Shown here: positions 24,641-32,759 of the stretch, one piece after another | Numbering within the stretch: the stretch's first letter is position 1 | How the letters are laid out: every line of letters starts with the position of its first letter | Notes under the pieces: generated by a model | Databases searched by the model: none | The model's input: only the letters and a program-made list of their open reading frames with translations | What the model was told of the DNA's origin: nothing | Made by a program: the position numbers and the translations under genes | Source of the DNA: a bacterium | GTDB lineage: Bacteria; BMS3Abin14 | Direction of reading: 5' to 3' | Length of the DNA: 50,304 bases | Assembly: GCA_029210545.1 (NCBI GenBank) | Contig: JARGFV010000003.1 | Span: 1 to 50,304, forward strand

Positions 24641-25730
24641 GTGTATACTCCCGTGATCCGAGCCCGAGCTTTTCGGCATGCGCCAGGATCGGCTCCCAGT
24701 CGATGCCGGTAATAGCCACGATCTTGTCCGTAGCCTCCAGATCCTCCAGTTTGCTCCCGGCAACAGCCTGGGCGCCGTTGACAAGGTCCATCCCCGCCTG
24801 ATCGATGGCCACCGGATCGAAAGAGGCCAGGATACCGATGTCGGCCACAAAGGGCGGGTCGTTGAACCCGTAACAGTCACAGTCAGGGCTGATGTTCATC
24901 AGGAAACTGAAATAGAGCCCTTTGCCTGCCTTGTTCTTCAGGGCGCCGGCCACATATTCGGCCGTTTTCTCCTGGGTGATGCCGGTGTCTGTCTTCCAGT
25001 TCACGGCGATGGCGCTGTCCTGGCACGCTACAGTACATTCACCGCAGCCGATACACTTTTCCTCGACGATGAGCGCCTCCGTGCCGGCCTCCCACTCGAT
25101 GGCGTCTTCAGGGCACCAGCTGAAACAGCGGCCGCACATGGTGCACTTTGCGGTGATGACCGAGGGCAGGACGTCGGAGTGGATCTCCTGTTTGCCGCTG
25201 GGGCTGGCCGCCCCCATCCCGATCCCCTTGAGGACCCCACCGAACCCGAAAAGCTCGTGGCCCGTGAAATGGGTCAGGTCTACCACGGCATCGGCGTGGT
25301 GGAAACCGGCGGCGATCTTCACCTCGGAGAAATGCTTGCCGTCGACGGGCTCCCGGATGTAGTCCATGCCGATGAGCCCGTCCCCGATGACGATGGGGGC
25401 CCCCACCGTGGCGTAGGAAAAACCGTTCAGGATCGCCGTCTCGAGGTGGTCCACCGCGTTTCCGCGGGAGCCCTTGTAAAGGGTGTTGGTGTCGATGAGA
25501 AACGGATTTCCGCCGGCTGCCTTGATCTCGTCGATGATCGCTCTCGCGAACTGGGGCGACAGAAAGGATGTGTTTCCCGCCTCGCCGAAGTGGAGCTTCA
25601 CGGCCACCTTGTCCCCCTTGTCGAGACGGTCGGCGAACGCGGAAACTTTGAAAAGTTTCCGCGTTTTGTCCAGAAGGCCATACCCCATCCGGGTGCGGAG
25701 GTCTGTGAAGTAAACGGTGGATGCAGTCAT
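24624..25730 (-). CDS. DUF362 protein with two 4Fe-4S clusters
   Basis: 368 residues. The N-terminal DUF362 domain has DKVAVKLHFGEAGNTSFLSP and a DTNTLYKGSRGNAVDHL segment. Two ferredoxin motifs follow at about 195-240 (CTMCGRCFSWCP and CIGCGECTVAC). The C-terminal part holds a Cys-rich CDCYGFNDPP and FDPVAIDQAGMDLVN. It is a cytoplasmic iron-sulfur protein common in anaerobes; the reaction is not known. It is the first gene of an operon with the PhnD-like protein and sensor kinase, linked by an overlap. Confidence 0.92.
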   Translation of the reverse strand: MTASTVYFTDLRTRMGYGLLDKTRKLFKVSAFADRLDKGDKVAVKLHFGEAGNTSFLSPQFARAIIDEIKAAGGNPFLIDTNTLYKGSRGNAVDHLETAILNGFSYATVGAPIVIGDGLIGMDYIREPVDGKHFSEVKIAAGFHHADAVVDLTHFTGHELFGFGGVLKGIGMGAASPSGKQEIHSDVLPSVITAKCTMCGRCFSWCPEDAIEWEAGTEALIVEEKCIGCGECTVACQDSAIAVNWKTDTGITQEKTAEYVAGALKNKAGKGLYFSFLMNISPDCDCYGFNDPPFVADIGILASFDPVAIDQAGMDLVNGAQAVAGSKLEDLEATDKIVAITGIDWEPILAHAEKLGLGSREYTLETVA

Positions 25731-25740
25731 GGCTTTAACC

Positions 25741-27261
25741 TCAATCGTTGTTCCTGGAGTTAGTGAAAAAGGTTGGCTGAAGGGCTAACCTGTCATTGGG
25801 AACTGTATCGAAATTATCGTAGGTCCTGGCGTTGACGAAATCCTGGACAGTTGCACCCCAATAGTTGTTGTGGGCCTTAATCGGATACACCGGGTAGGGT
25901 TTACTATCATTAGGTGTTGCTTCAGTAACATACACTTCAATTTTCCCTGTAATGCCCGGATAAACGTTATCGAAAATATCGTTAAAGCCCGTCGTCGATT
26001 TTTTATCATTATCACCAAGGACTATTTCACCGGCGTTCTGGAGCGTCCCTGTGAAGTCAACCAAGACACCGGATTCTTTATTGAGAGTTATGACGTTGCG
26101 GTAAAACACTGGTGTCATCTCTCCACCGATCCTGGTGCCGTAGCCGGAATTGCCTGATATGTGATTGTATTGGAGAATCGGTGTGCCCGGCCCCCCTGTG
26201 AGGTTGATTCCGTAGGTCGTATAAGCAGCGCCGGAGATGCTGCAGGAATCGATCAATGGCGTACCTCCGCTGGCCCAGATGGCGAGGGCGTTGCCGTCGA
26301 AAATGGACTCGGTGATCTGGCCGCTACTACCCACGACTTGAACGGCGGCACCTTCCACAGTGCCGTCGGCCGGCCCTCCTGGGTCAGTGTGCCCGGTGAA
26401 CACGGAATCAGCCACAAGGTAGTAGGTCACCCCTTCGAGATACAGGCCGCCGCGGCTGGCGCTGCTGGCCGCCGACGCGTCCACCGTGCTCGACAGGAAC
26501 TGGACGTTAGTACCTTCGTCGTCCACAGCGTCGATGGCCCAGGCCCCCTGCCCGTCGAAGAGACAGTTCTCGATGAGAATCTCCGGATCGGCCGACGGAT
26601 CACTCACTTCGACCCCTACCTGGGCGCCCCTGACGACCATGTTTTTCAGGTTCAGGTTTGCGCTCACCGAAAACAACACCGGGTGGGAGATATCAGCCTC
26701 AAGGATCGTTGCGCTGCCGGCCCCGGAGAGTGTCAGGCCGGCATCGATGGGGATCGTCCATGAGGTGGCACTGTTACCGAAGGCCTGACCGCTTCCGGTG
26801 CTCAGACCGATCGTATCAGCGAGCCGCGGGACGCTGAGGACAGCCAGAAGGCTGTCGATGGTGGAGCCCATTGTACTCTCGACGATGATGGGGGAGCTTA
26901 CGGTCTCGTTGTCGCTGCTGTCCACAGCCCTGACGAGGACAGTGTTGGCGCCGGCGGGCAGTTCGGCAGCCGTCGCCATGTAGGTCCAATCTACGGTTTG
27001 GGCACCTCCGGGAGGTTCTATGGTTGCGGTGGCAAAGGAAGTACCGTTGATGGCCACCGAGACCTCGGCGACCTTGACGTTGTCGCTCACCGTCCCCCGC
27101 AGGGCGATCTCGGCGCCGGGGCTGCTATGGAAGAATACTACGGGAGGGATGTCCGCTGTCGACGCCGGGTCGGACGGTGCGACGGTGTCGCGGCCGCAGT
27201 TGACCACAGTCAGAACCAGCGCCATGAGGATTGCCGATATGCAGACCGGTCTCAGGTTCAT
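25741..27261 (-). CDS. Surface lipoprotein with right-handed beta-helix
   Basis: 506 residues. The N-terminus has a lipoprotein signal peptide ending in LTVVNC, so Cys22 is probably lipidated. Residues about 45-130 look like an Ig-like strand domain (GTVSDNVKVAEVSVAING...). About 150-430 carry beta-helix repeats rich in Asn, Gly and Ser (NLNLKNMVVRGAQVGVEV, PEILIENCLFDGQGAWAI, GTPLIDSCSISGAAYTTYGI, TPVFYRNVITLNKESGVLV), the NosD / pectate-lyase-like parallel helix. Such proteins bind or cut polysaccharide, but no catalytic set is identifiable. It is outer-membrane or periplasmic and lies upstream of the DUF362 operon on the same strand with a 10-nt gap. Confidence 0.85.
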   Translation of the reverse strand: MNLRPVCISAILMALVLTVVNCGRDTVAPSDPASTADIPPVVFFHSSPGAEIALRGTVSDNVKVAEVSVAINGTSFATATIEPPGGAQTVDWTYMATAAELPAGANTVLVRAVDSSDNETVSSPIIVESTMGSTIDSLLAVLSVPRLADTIGLSTGSGQAFGNSATSWTIPIDAGLTLSGAGSATILEADISHPVLFSVSANLNLKNMVVRGAQVGVEVSDPSADPEILIENCLFDGQGAWAIDAVDDEGTNVQFLSSTVDASAASSASRGGLYLEGVTYYLVADSVFTGHTDPGGPADGTVEGAAVQVVGSSGQITESIFDGNALAIWASGGTPLIDSCSISGAAYTTYGINLTGGPGTPILQYNHISGNSGYGTRIGGEMTPVFYRNVITLNKESGVLVDFTGTLQNAGEIVLGDNDKKSTTGFNDIFDNVYPGITGKIEVYVTEATPNDSKPYPVYPIKAHNNYWGATVQDFVNARTYDNFDTVPNDRLALQPTFFTNSRNND

Positions 27262-27706
27262 GATCTACTTTCCTCCCGGATTGGACCACACTCCCTTAAC
27301 ATATCAGCTATTACCACACAAGGCAGGCAACGGGCAACGGTACAAATTTGTAATCGTTGGGCTGGAGTGAGGTACAAAGTACGAAGCGCGAAGAGGCAAC
27401 CTGGCTTCCGACGTAACGACTTGCCTAAGTGTCTACGTGTTTAAGTGTCTGCGTGTCTACGTATGTTCTGTCGTTGATGCCTGGATACTTAGATACCTGC
27501 CCCCTGCTTCCCTGCTCCCATGCTTCCCTGCTCCCATGCTTCCACGCCCTCTTCCCCTTCCCCCCGCCTTTGCGGCCGAACACCCGGACACTTTGTCCGG
27601 TTCCCGGACGACATGGAGGCCAGGTACAGGGTCATGAAGAACATGGATATCACTGTTTGTTCTGTAACGGTTTGAATATACAGGGATTTTACAAAAAATC
27701 CTCGTC
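27262..27706. other. Long divergent intergenic region with low-complexity word repeats
   Basis: There is no gene between the minus-strand lipoprotein and the plus-strand Tad operon. The region contains GTACAAAGTACGAAGCGCGAAG at about 27371, then variations on TGTCTACGTGTTTAAGTG at about 27429-27465, and TGCTTCCCTGCTCCCATGC repeated at about 27507-27540. It ends with the sigma-54-like promoter of the pilus operon. Confidence 0.6.
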
Positions 27707-27722
27707 TGGCCCAGGCCTTGCT
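27707..27722 (+). promoter_or_regulatory. Sigma-54-like promoter for the Tad pilus operon
   Basis: TGGCCC-AGGCC-TTGC fits the -24/-12 sigma-54 pattern (TGGCAC, five bases, TTGC) with exact spacing and one mismatch in the first block. Transcription would begin near 27733, about 20 nt before the ATG of the first Flp pilin at 27754, leaving room for its AAAGGAGG ribosome-binding site. Pilin genes in related bacteria are known to use sigma-54. It is predicted from position and pattern only. Confidence 0.5.
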
Positions 27723-27753
27723 CATCCCTGGTCAACGAAAGGAGGCATCGCTC

Positions 27754-28002
27754 ATGAAAAAGAAACGAAACACGCAGTCTGGACAGGGGATGACAGAATA
27801 CATCGTCATCGTCGCGCTTATCGCTGTGGCGGCAATCACCGTGGTGGGGTTCTTTGGCGATGTGGTACGGAACCAATTCTACACCATGACGGCCGCCCTG
27901 GCCGGTAGCCCGGCTCACGGCAAAGCGAAAGATATCGTCAAAAAAGCTGAAAAAGAAAAGAACCAGAGGGGTATGGGCGACTTCTCGTCCCCGGCCCGTT
28001 GA
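27754..28002 (+). CDS. flp: Flp-type pilin
   Basis: 82 residues. The start MKKKRNTQSG has an AAAGGAGG ribosome-binding site 8 nt upstream. The basic leader ends in SG, cleaved before QGMTEY, giving the hallmark Glu5-Tyr6 of mature Flp pilins. A hydrophobic helix (IVIVALIAVAAITVVGFFG) follows. The charged Lys-rich tail is longer than in many Flp pilins. It is the major fibre subunit candidate of the Tad pilus, assembled through the secretin at 31163 by the FHA-CpaF ATPase. The prepilin peptidase needed to cut it is not in this window. Confidence 0.92.
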   Translation: MKKKRNTQSGQGMTEYIVIVALIAVAAITVVGFFGDVVRNQFYTMTAALAGSPAHGKAKDIVKKAEKEKNQRGMGDFSSPAR

Positions 28003-28016
28003 AAGGGTCTCCGGCG

Positions 28017-28547
28017 ATGGCATTCGTGAAGACCGAAGAATCCGGGCCACCCCGAAACGCGAGGGGACAGGGAGTTATCGAGGCCATAGTGGCCCTCCCT
28101 GTCTTCCTCGTACTTGTATGCCTCATCTTCCAGCTTTTCTTCCTTGCCATAGCACGCGTCCAACTCCAGTACGCCGCCTTTTACGCTGCGCGTTCAGGAG
28201 TTGTCCACGATGGGGATATCCGGGTCATGGAAAAAACCGCCTCCAGGATCCTGGCTGCGTCACCCGGCTTGTCTCCTTTCCGGCCAGGATCGCTGCTGAT
28301 CGAATTGATCGATGGGAACGACCAGGAAACGGACCGACAAAGACCACAGGGGGGGCCTGCTCCAAACACGCATCTGGGCATCCGGGTCACCTGGAACTAC
28401 CCCCTGATCGTCCCGCTGGCAAGCAGGCTGTTCGGGAGATCATCCGGAACAGGCCCATATCGATCCGGGCCCACGATCCCCTTGCACGCTTCGTGGACCA
28501 TGGAAATGCAACAATACAAAGAAACGGAAAACAGCGATGAAAGGTAG
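28017..28547 (+). CDS. TadE-like pseudopilin
   Basis: 176 residues from the ATG at 28017, preceded by AAAGGG about 9 nt upstream; a TTG at 27999 is possible. It has a short leader ending ARG, then QGVIEAIVALPVFLVLVCLIF, so Gly-Gln cleavage with Glu at position 5 as in Flp and TadE. A soluble C-terminal domain with RVTWNYPLIVPLAS follows. This matches the TadE-like minor pilin family, which works at the base or tip of the fibre. It follows the pilin gene at 14 nt. Confidence 0.85.
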   Translation: MAFVKTEESGPPRNARGQGVIEAIVALPVFLVLVCLIFQLFFLAIARVQLQYAAFYAARSGVVHDGDIRVMEKTASRILAASPGLSPFRPGSLLIELIDGNDQETDRQRPQGGPAPNTHLGIRVTWNYPLIVPLASRLFGRSSGTGPYRSGPTIPLHASWTMEMQQYKETENSDER

Positions 28548-29661
28548 ACCCGCCTCCAGATCGGGAATCCGGGGACAGGTCCTTATCCTGGCGGTTCTGG
28601 TCCTTGGCCTGTGCTGCACTCTCCTCCTGGGCCTTTTCACGGTGTCGGCAGCCGTGCAGCAGAAGATCCGCCTTCAATTAACGGCTGACATGGCCGTCCT
28701 TTCCGTGCTGAACCATCAGGCCAACACTCTCAATTCCATCGCCCTGGCCAACAGGGCCATCCTGGCAAATGATGCCCTGGCCGCACAGCTCAACGCCCTT
28801 AGCTGCGAATCACGTTTTTACAGAAGGTTCGTGGAAAAGTTCCAAAAGTACCTGAAGTTCGTTCCTTACGTTGGGCCGGCGCTGACATTTATTTCTCAGG
28901 GCGCCAGATCCATGGAACTCCTCGTGAAACGATCAGCTTCCCTGATCCTTCCTTTTTGCCGCGGGGCCAACTCCCTTCTTGGCCGGAGCCAGCAGTTTAT
29001 CCGAAAGCTCCTGCCGCTGAATTCCTTGAAGGTCGCCCAGCGCTCCATCGAGGAGAACATGCCGGGATCGGAAATGCCCGCGCCGGGCAAGCTGCTTCTG
29101 TTAACCAAGGCACGACAGATCCAAAAAAGTCTCGAACCCATCCCAATGGAGAAGGCTGCAGCGGTCAGAAGGGCTACCATGGACAGCCACACTCTGAAGC
29201 GGAACTGGAGGGTCAGCGTCGGTGGGTTCTCTCCAATAAAGAAAACGGGCGGGCTCAACATCCCCACGGGGGACCTGCAAGCCCAGGACAAGCTGCGAAT
29301 AAAAGTGTTCAAGCGGCTCCGCTGGCGCTGGAAAACGGCCCTGTCAGAAAAAAACCTCGCATCGGATCTCGGCTACAAAGCTCCTGAGCGGATCATCTCC
29401 CTTAACCGTGGGAAGAACACTGAATTCACTTTGCCCCTGGCCCTGCAGTGGAACTTTTCGGGCGAGTTGTTCGGGGAGATAGATGAGAGAAATTTTCTTG
29501 CCCTCTCCGCAGGACGCCTTTTCTATCACCGGGAGTCTCATCCTGAAGAACAGCCCAACGTGTTCAATCCATTCTGGAAGACCCAACTCATTCCGGTGGC
29601 ATCCGAACCAACGGCGAAAAAGATCGTACCGAAAATGATCCTCGAGGAGATCCGACATTGA
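28537..29661 (+). CDS. TadG-like pilus assembly protein
   Basis: 374 residues. The start overlaps the TadE stop by 11 nt. The N-terminus GIRGQVLILAVLVLGLCCTLLLGLFTV has the Gly-Gln cut site and hydrophobic helix but lacks Glu at position 5, as in TadG relatives. The following part (TADMAVLSVLNHQANTLNSIALANRA) is a helical region common in these putative pilus assembly proteins. The remainder has no recognisable domain. Likely a minor pilus-associated membrane protein. Confidence 0.78.
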   Translation: MKGRPASRSGIRGQVLILAVLVLGLCCTLLLGLFTVSAAVQQKIRLQLTADMAVLSVLNHQANTLNSIALANRAILANDALAAQLNALSCESRFYRRFVEKFQKYLKFVPYVGPALTFISQGARSMELLVKRSASLILPFCRGANSLLGRSQQFIRKLLPLNSLKVAQRSIEENMPGSEMPAPGKLLLLTKARQIQKSLEPIPMEKAAAVRRATMDSHTLKRNWRVSVGGFSPIKKTGGLNIPTGDLQAQDKLRIKVFKRLRWRWKTALSEKNLASDLGYKAPERIISLNRGKNTEFTLPLALQWNFSGELFGEIDERNFLALSAGRLFYHRESHPEEQPNVFNPFWKTQLIPVASEPTAKKIVPKMILEEIRH

Positions 29662-30275
29662 GTCTTTTCAGGTCCGACAGACAAACTGCCAGACAAACCG
29701 GACAGGCGTTGATCGAACTGCTCGTTATCCTGCCGGTTTTTCTCCTGCTCTTCGCCTGCGTGCTGCCCCTGACAGCCTACGGGATATTCCCGACGTGGCT
29801 CGACGAAAGACTGGCCCTTTCCCAACTCACGGAAAAGACAGAGTTGATCCCTGACATCCTTTCCGAAGCTCATGGAAGCTGCCGCACACCCACTTATCCC
29901 GACGAGGAAACAATCGAAGAAACCTCGACAAGCACTCCAACCGGCAACATATCGTTCTCACTGCCCGGGGTTCTCCCGGACCGGATGATACGGCATGAAC
30001 TCAGCATGACTCTCACACGAAAAGACCTGTTGGCCGGCAGCGTCATGGCATCGTGGTCCCGTACCAGCGAAACGGTCACCCGCAGTCTGTCCCTGCTCAT
30101 ACCAGACAGGTTCGAGGAACAGGACGTATCCCGCCACGTGAAAAGCTGGAGTCTGGTTGGGGTTCTGCGGGGAAAAGACACCGTATTAAAAAAACTGGGC
30201 ATCAACCTTTTTCACCTCAATCTCGATGCGGTTCCGGCGAATGATTCAGGAGGAAAACCAGATGAGACGAAGTGA
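29658..30275 (+). CDS. Second TadE-like pseudopilin
   Basis: 205 residues from a TTG that overlaps the previous stop (TTGA), with GGAG about 9 nt upstream. The leader RQTARQTG is followed by QALIELLVILPVFLLLFACVL, again Gly-Gln with Glu at position 5. The soluble part has a PTYPDEETIEETSTSTPTG linker. It looks like a minor pilin paralogous in design to the one at 28017. It overlaps the small pilin downstream by 14 nt. Confidence 0.8.
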   Translation: MSLFRSDRQTARQTGQALIELLVILPVFLLLFACVLPLTAYGIFPTWLDERLALSQLTEKTELIPDILSEAHGSCRTPTYPDEETIEETSTSTPTGNISFSLPGVLPDRMIRHELSMTLTRKDLLAGSVMASWSRTSETVTRSLSLLIPDRFEEQDVSRHVKSWSLVGVLRGKDTVLKKLGINLFHLNLDAVPANDSGGKPDETK

Positions 30276-30417
30276 ATCCGGCCAGTCACTCACGGAAACG
30301 GCCTTTCTGACAGCTCTTGTCTCTCTGGGCGCAATCGGAAGCATGGCAGTGTGTCACGAGAGGATAGTCCGCTTCATCGACCTTATCCTGTCAGTTATCG
30401 CCAGCCCTGCACCCTAA
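30262..30417 (+). CDS. Second small Flp-like prepilin
   Basis: 51 residues from MRRSESGQSLTETAF, with AGGAGG 8 nt before the ATG. Cleavage after SG would give QSLTE, with Glu at position 5 but Thr, not Tyr, at 6. One hydrophobic helix fills most of the rest and the tail is short, ending SVIASPAP. It contains a CHERI segment of no obvious meaning. It could be an alternative or minor pilin. Its gene overlaps the pseudopilin upstream. Confidence 0.75.
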   Translation: MRRSESGQSLTETAFLTALVSLGAIGSMAVCHERIVRFIDLILSVIASPAP

Positions 30418-30440
30418 GCCAGGCACCTTAAGGAGTCACC

Positions 30441-31166
30441 ATGAAAAGTAAAAGAACCGTTCTCATCATTTCCTGCCTGATTGGCCTTATCAGCGCCTCT
30501 GGATACATGTCCCGGATCCAGTCGATCCGTGACGAGATCACCGACCTCACGGAAATGGCCCCTGCCCTGACAGCAAGCCGCACGGTTCACGCCGGTGAGC
30601 GCCTTCAACCTGACACCCTGACGGCGGTCATGGTTCCGCGTAAATCTCTTTCTCGGAGGGCCCTTACCCCTGACGACCTGGAACTTGTCAGTAACCGGCG
30701 GACCCTCAACACCATACCAGCGGGTGACACTGTCCTTTGGACCGACCTGCCGGAGGGACCAAGGCTGAAAAACCCATCTGAAAGAATCCCTCCAGGCTAT
30801 CGCGCGATCGCTCTGCCTGCAGACGAGATCCACACCATGGTCCATTTCCTTTCACCAGGAGACAAAGTCGATGTGCTCGCTTCGTCATTCTCGGAATCAG
30901 CGGGAGGGCTGATCACCGACACGGTGGCAGAAGGGATCCTTATCCTGGGTGTTGGACTGCATCTGGACAGCTGGGACCGGAGCGACGAAGAGAGCGATTA
31001 TCCCCTTTCCGTCACGCTGCTGGCTGAACCCGCCATCGCTGCCAGGATACTTAAGGCGTCCCAGGTGGGTGAGGTCCACTTCCTGGTCAGGGGAAGGGAT
31101 ATCCTTTCCGAGATTTTGGGGAAGGAGACCACCATTCTCGAAACCGATGAAAGGAAAACGAGATGA
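30441..31166 (+). CDS. cpaB: CpaB-family pilus assembly protein
   Basis: 241 residues with an N-terminal membrane anchor (about 6-22) and an SAF-like domain (ASRTVHAGERLQPDTLTAVMVPRKSL), followed by IPPGYRAIALPADEIHTMVHFLSPGDKVDVLA, the RcpC/CpaB signature. It is a periplasmic protein of the Tad channel that works with the secretin. Its end overlaps the secretin ATG (ATGA), so the pair is coupled. Confidence 0.92.
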   Translation: MKSKRTVLIISCLIGLISASGYMSRIQSIRDEITDLTEMAPALTASRTVHAGERLQPDTLTAVMVPRKSLSRRALTPDDLELVSNRRTLNTIPAGDTVLWTDLPEGPRLKNPSERIPPGYRAIALPADEIHTMVHFLSPGDKVDVLASSFSESAGGLITDTVAEGILILGVGLHLDSWDRSDEESDYPLSVTLLAEPAIAARILKASQVGEVHFLVRGRDILSEILGKETTILETDERKTR

Positions 31167-32374
31167 ACCGGTACCGGCCCACCCTTATCCCGGCGGCAGC
31201 GCTGTGCTTAACTCTTCTTTTTTCGGGCTCATCGCCCTGCGATGACAGTTTCGACATCGACGACATCAGCGAAGCCGGCTCCCTGCAGGCGATCCCTTTG
31301 TCCCACAGTTCAGAAGAGGCCCTCGACCGCACTCTCCAGTCCGTCGAGGACATAGAAAATCTCATCGTTTCCCGGTTCCCTGGAGGGGCGATCTTCAGAG
31401 GAGAGCTGCTCCTGTCTGAAGACATGCGCCGGGTCAGCACGATTAGCGATTCCATGAGCAACATCATAAACCTGTGTTCCTACCACCCGGACGCCCTGGC
31501 AGTATCAGCGGATTATCTGAACCGCATCCTTAAAGAGAACCGCGTCGAGGGCCTGCATCTGTCCACCCTCGGGAAAACACTTCTGCTATCCGGAACCCCG
31601 GCCGAAGAAGGGGACGCGTCGAGAGTGGAAAGAATGTGCAAAGCGCTGAATATCCCTTTTATCGATGGCACCCGTTCCCTGGTAGCCGACCGCCGGATGG
31701 TCCTGTTCGAAGTCTCATTTCTGGAGATCAACCGGGATGCTTTCAGGGAGATCGGGATCGACTGGCCTGCTTCCACCACCCTGGCCGCGCCGGACAGCTT
31801 GCGTTTGGGGAAACTGGCGCCTGCGCACTCACTTGAGATCACCATCCAGCACCTTATCCGCGAAGGAAAAGCCAGGATCATCTCCAGACCCAGGCTGGCG
31901 TGCCGCTCTGGCCAAAAAGCGACCTTTCAGGCCGGGGGTGAAATCCCCATACCACGCACGGATCAGGAGGGCGGCATTTCCGTTACCTGGAAACCGTACG
32001 GGATCATCCTCCAGGTCGCGCCCTCCATAGACCAGGAAGACATGATCCACGTCCAGGTGCTTTCGGAAGTCAGCATGGTGGACCAGGCAAACGCCGTCGA
32101 GGGTATCCCGGGAATCCTGACCCGCAGAGTCGAGACCAGCCTGAGCCTGGCCATGGGGCAATGGATCGTCCTTTCCGGTCTCGTTCACAGTGACGACAGT
32201 GAAAGGATCAAAAAGGTCCCTCTTCTGGGAGACATCCCGATACTGGGTGAGCTCTTCAAGTCCAGGGACTTTCAGAAAAGGGAAACGGAACTGGCCGTCT
32301 TTTTGCGGCCCCAACCAACCGCTGTCTCCGACACTGACGAATATGACGAAGCGCTGCCGGAGGCGGCCCGATAA
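31163..32374 (+). CDS. cpaC: Tad secretin (outer-membrane channel)
   Basis: 403 residues. A signal peptide (about 1-25) is followed by an N-domain with a BON-like segment (NRVEGLHLSTLGKTLLLSGT) and the secretin C-domain with VSFLEINRDAFREIGIDW, IQHLIREGKARIISRPRLACRSGQKATFQAGGEIPIP and the closing RIKKVPLLGDIPILGELFKS. It forms the multimeric channel through which the pilus leaves the cell. It is placed between cpaB and the ATPase as in known Tad clusters. Confidence 0.94.
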   Translation: MNRYRPTLIPAAALCLTLLFSGSSPCDDSFDIDDISEAGSLQAIPLSHSSEEALDRTLQSVEDIENLIVSRFPGGAIFRGELLLSEDMRRVSTISDSMSNIINLCSYHPDALAVSADYLNRILKENRVEGLHLSTLGKTLLLSGTPAEEGDASRVERMCKALNIPFIDGTRSLVADRRMVLFEVSFLEINRDAFREIGIDWPASTTLAAPDSLRLGKLAPAHSLEITIQHLIREGKARIISRPRLACRSGQKATFQAGGEIPIPRTDQEGGISVTWKPYGIILQVAPSIDQEDMIHVQVLSEVSMVDQANAVEGIPGILTRRVETSLSLAMGQWIVLSGLVHSDDSERIKKVPLLGDIPILGELFKSRDFQKRETELAVFLRPQPTAVSDTDEYDEALPEAAR

Positions 32375-32411
32375 CGGAGCCTGAAAAGGGCCCGTGAAAA
32401 AGGAGGAAGTA

Positions 32412-32708
32412 ATGAAAAGTGGATCGAGGTTTTTACGTACGGGGACTTTGCTGCTGGTTCTCCTGGCCGCGGTTTCTCTTCTCCTGCCCATAGTGGCTTC
32501 CGGAATGGACGGCGGGAAGGTCAACATCAACGTTGCCACATCCGAGGAGCTTACATCCCTTCCCGGGATCGGGCAGGCAAAAGCCGACGCGATCATCGCT
32601 TTCCGCGAAGGGCACGGGCCCTTTGCCACCGTCGATGGCCTCTTGGAAATACGGGGGATAGGAGCGGGACTCGTGGAGAAGCTAAGAGACCTGGTAACGA
32701 CCGAATGA
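32412..32708 (+). CDS. ComEA-like exported helix-hairpin-helix protein
   Basis: 98 residues from MKSGSRFLRTG with AAGGAGG about 6 nt upstream; a GTG at 32394 is an unlikely alternative. An N-terminal signal peptide (about 8-30) precedes a single ComEA-type HhH domain: VNINVATSEELTSLPGIG, then KADAIIAFREGHGPF, then LLEIRGIGAGLVEKLRDLV. ComEA family proteins bind double-stranded DNA outside the inner membrane during DNA uptake. Its position inside a pilus operon is unusual and suggests a DNA-linked role. Confidence 0.9.
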   Translation: MKSGSRFLRTGTLLLVLLAAVSLLLPIVASGMDGGKVNINVATSEELTSLPGIGQAKADAIIAFREGHGPFATVDGLLEIRGIGAGLVEKLRDLVTTE

Positions 32709-32759
32709 CAACTTTCCCTGACGGGGGCAGGGGCCACCCTGTCCCCGGGGAGGCAACTC

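Noticed and set aside
24641-24880. N-terminal extension of the PhnD-like protein to 24880
   Set aside because: It overlaps the DUF362 gene in another frame and would place a signal peptide 80 residues inside; the TTG at 24640 with GGGAG explains the gene.
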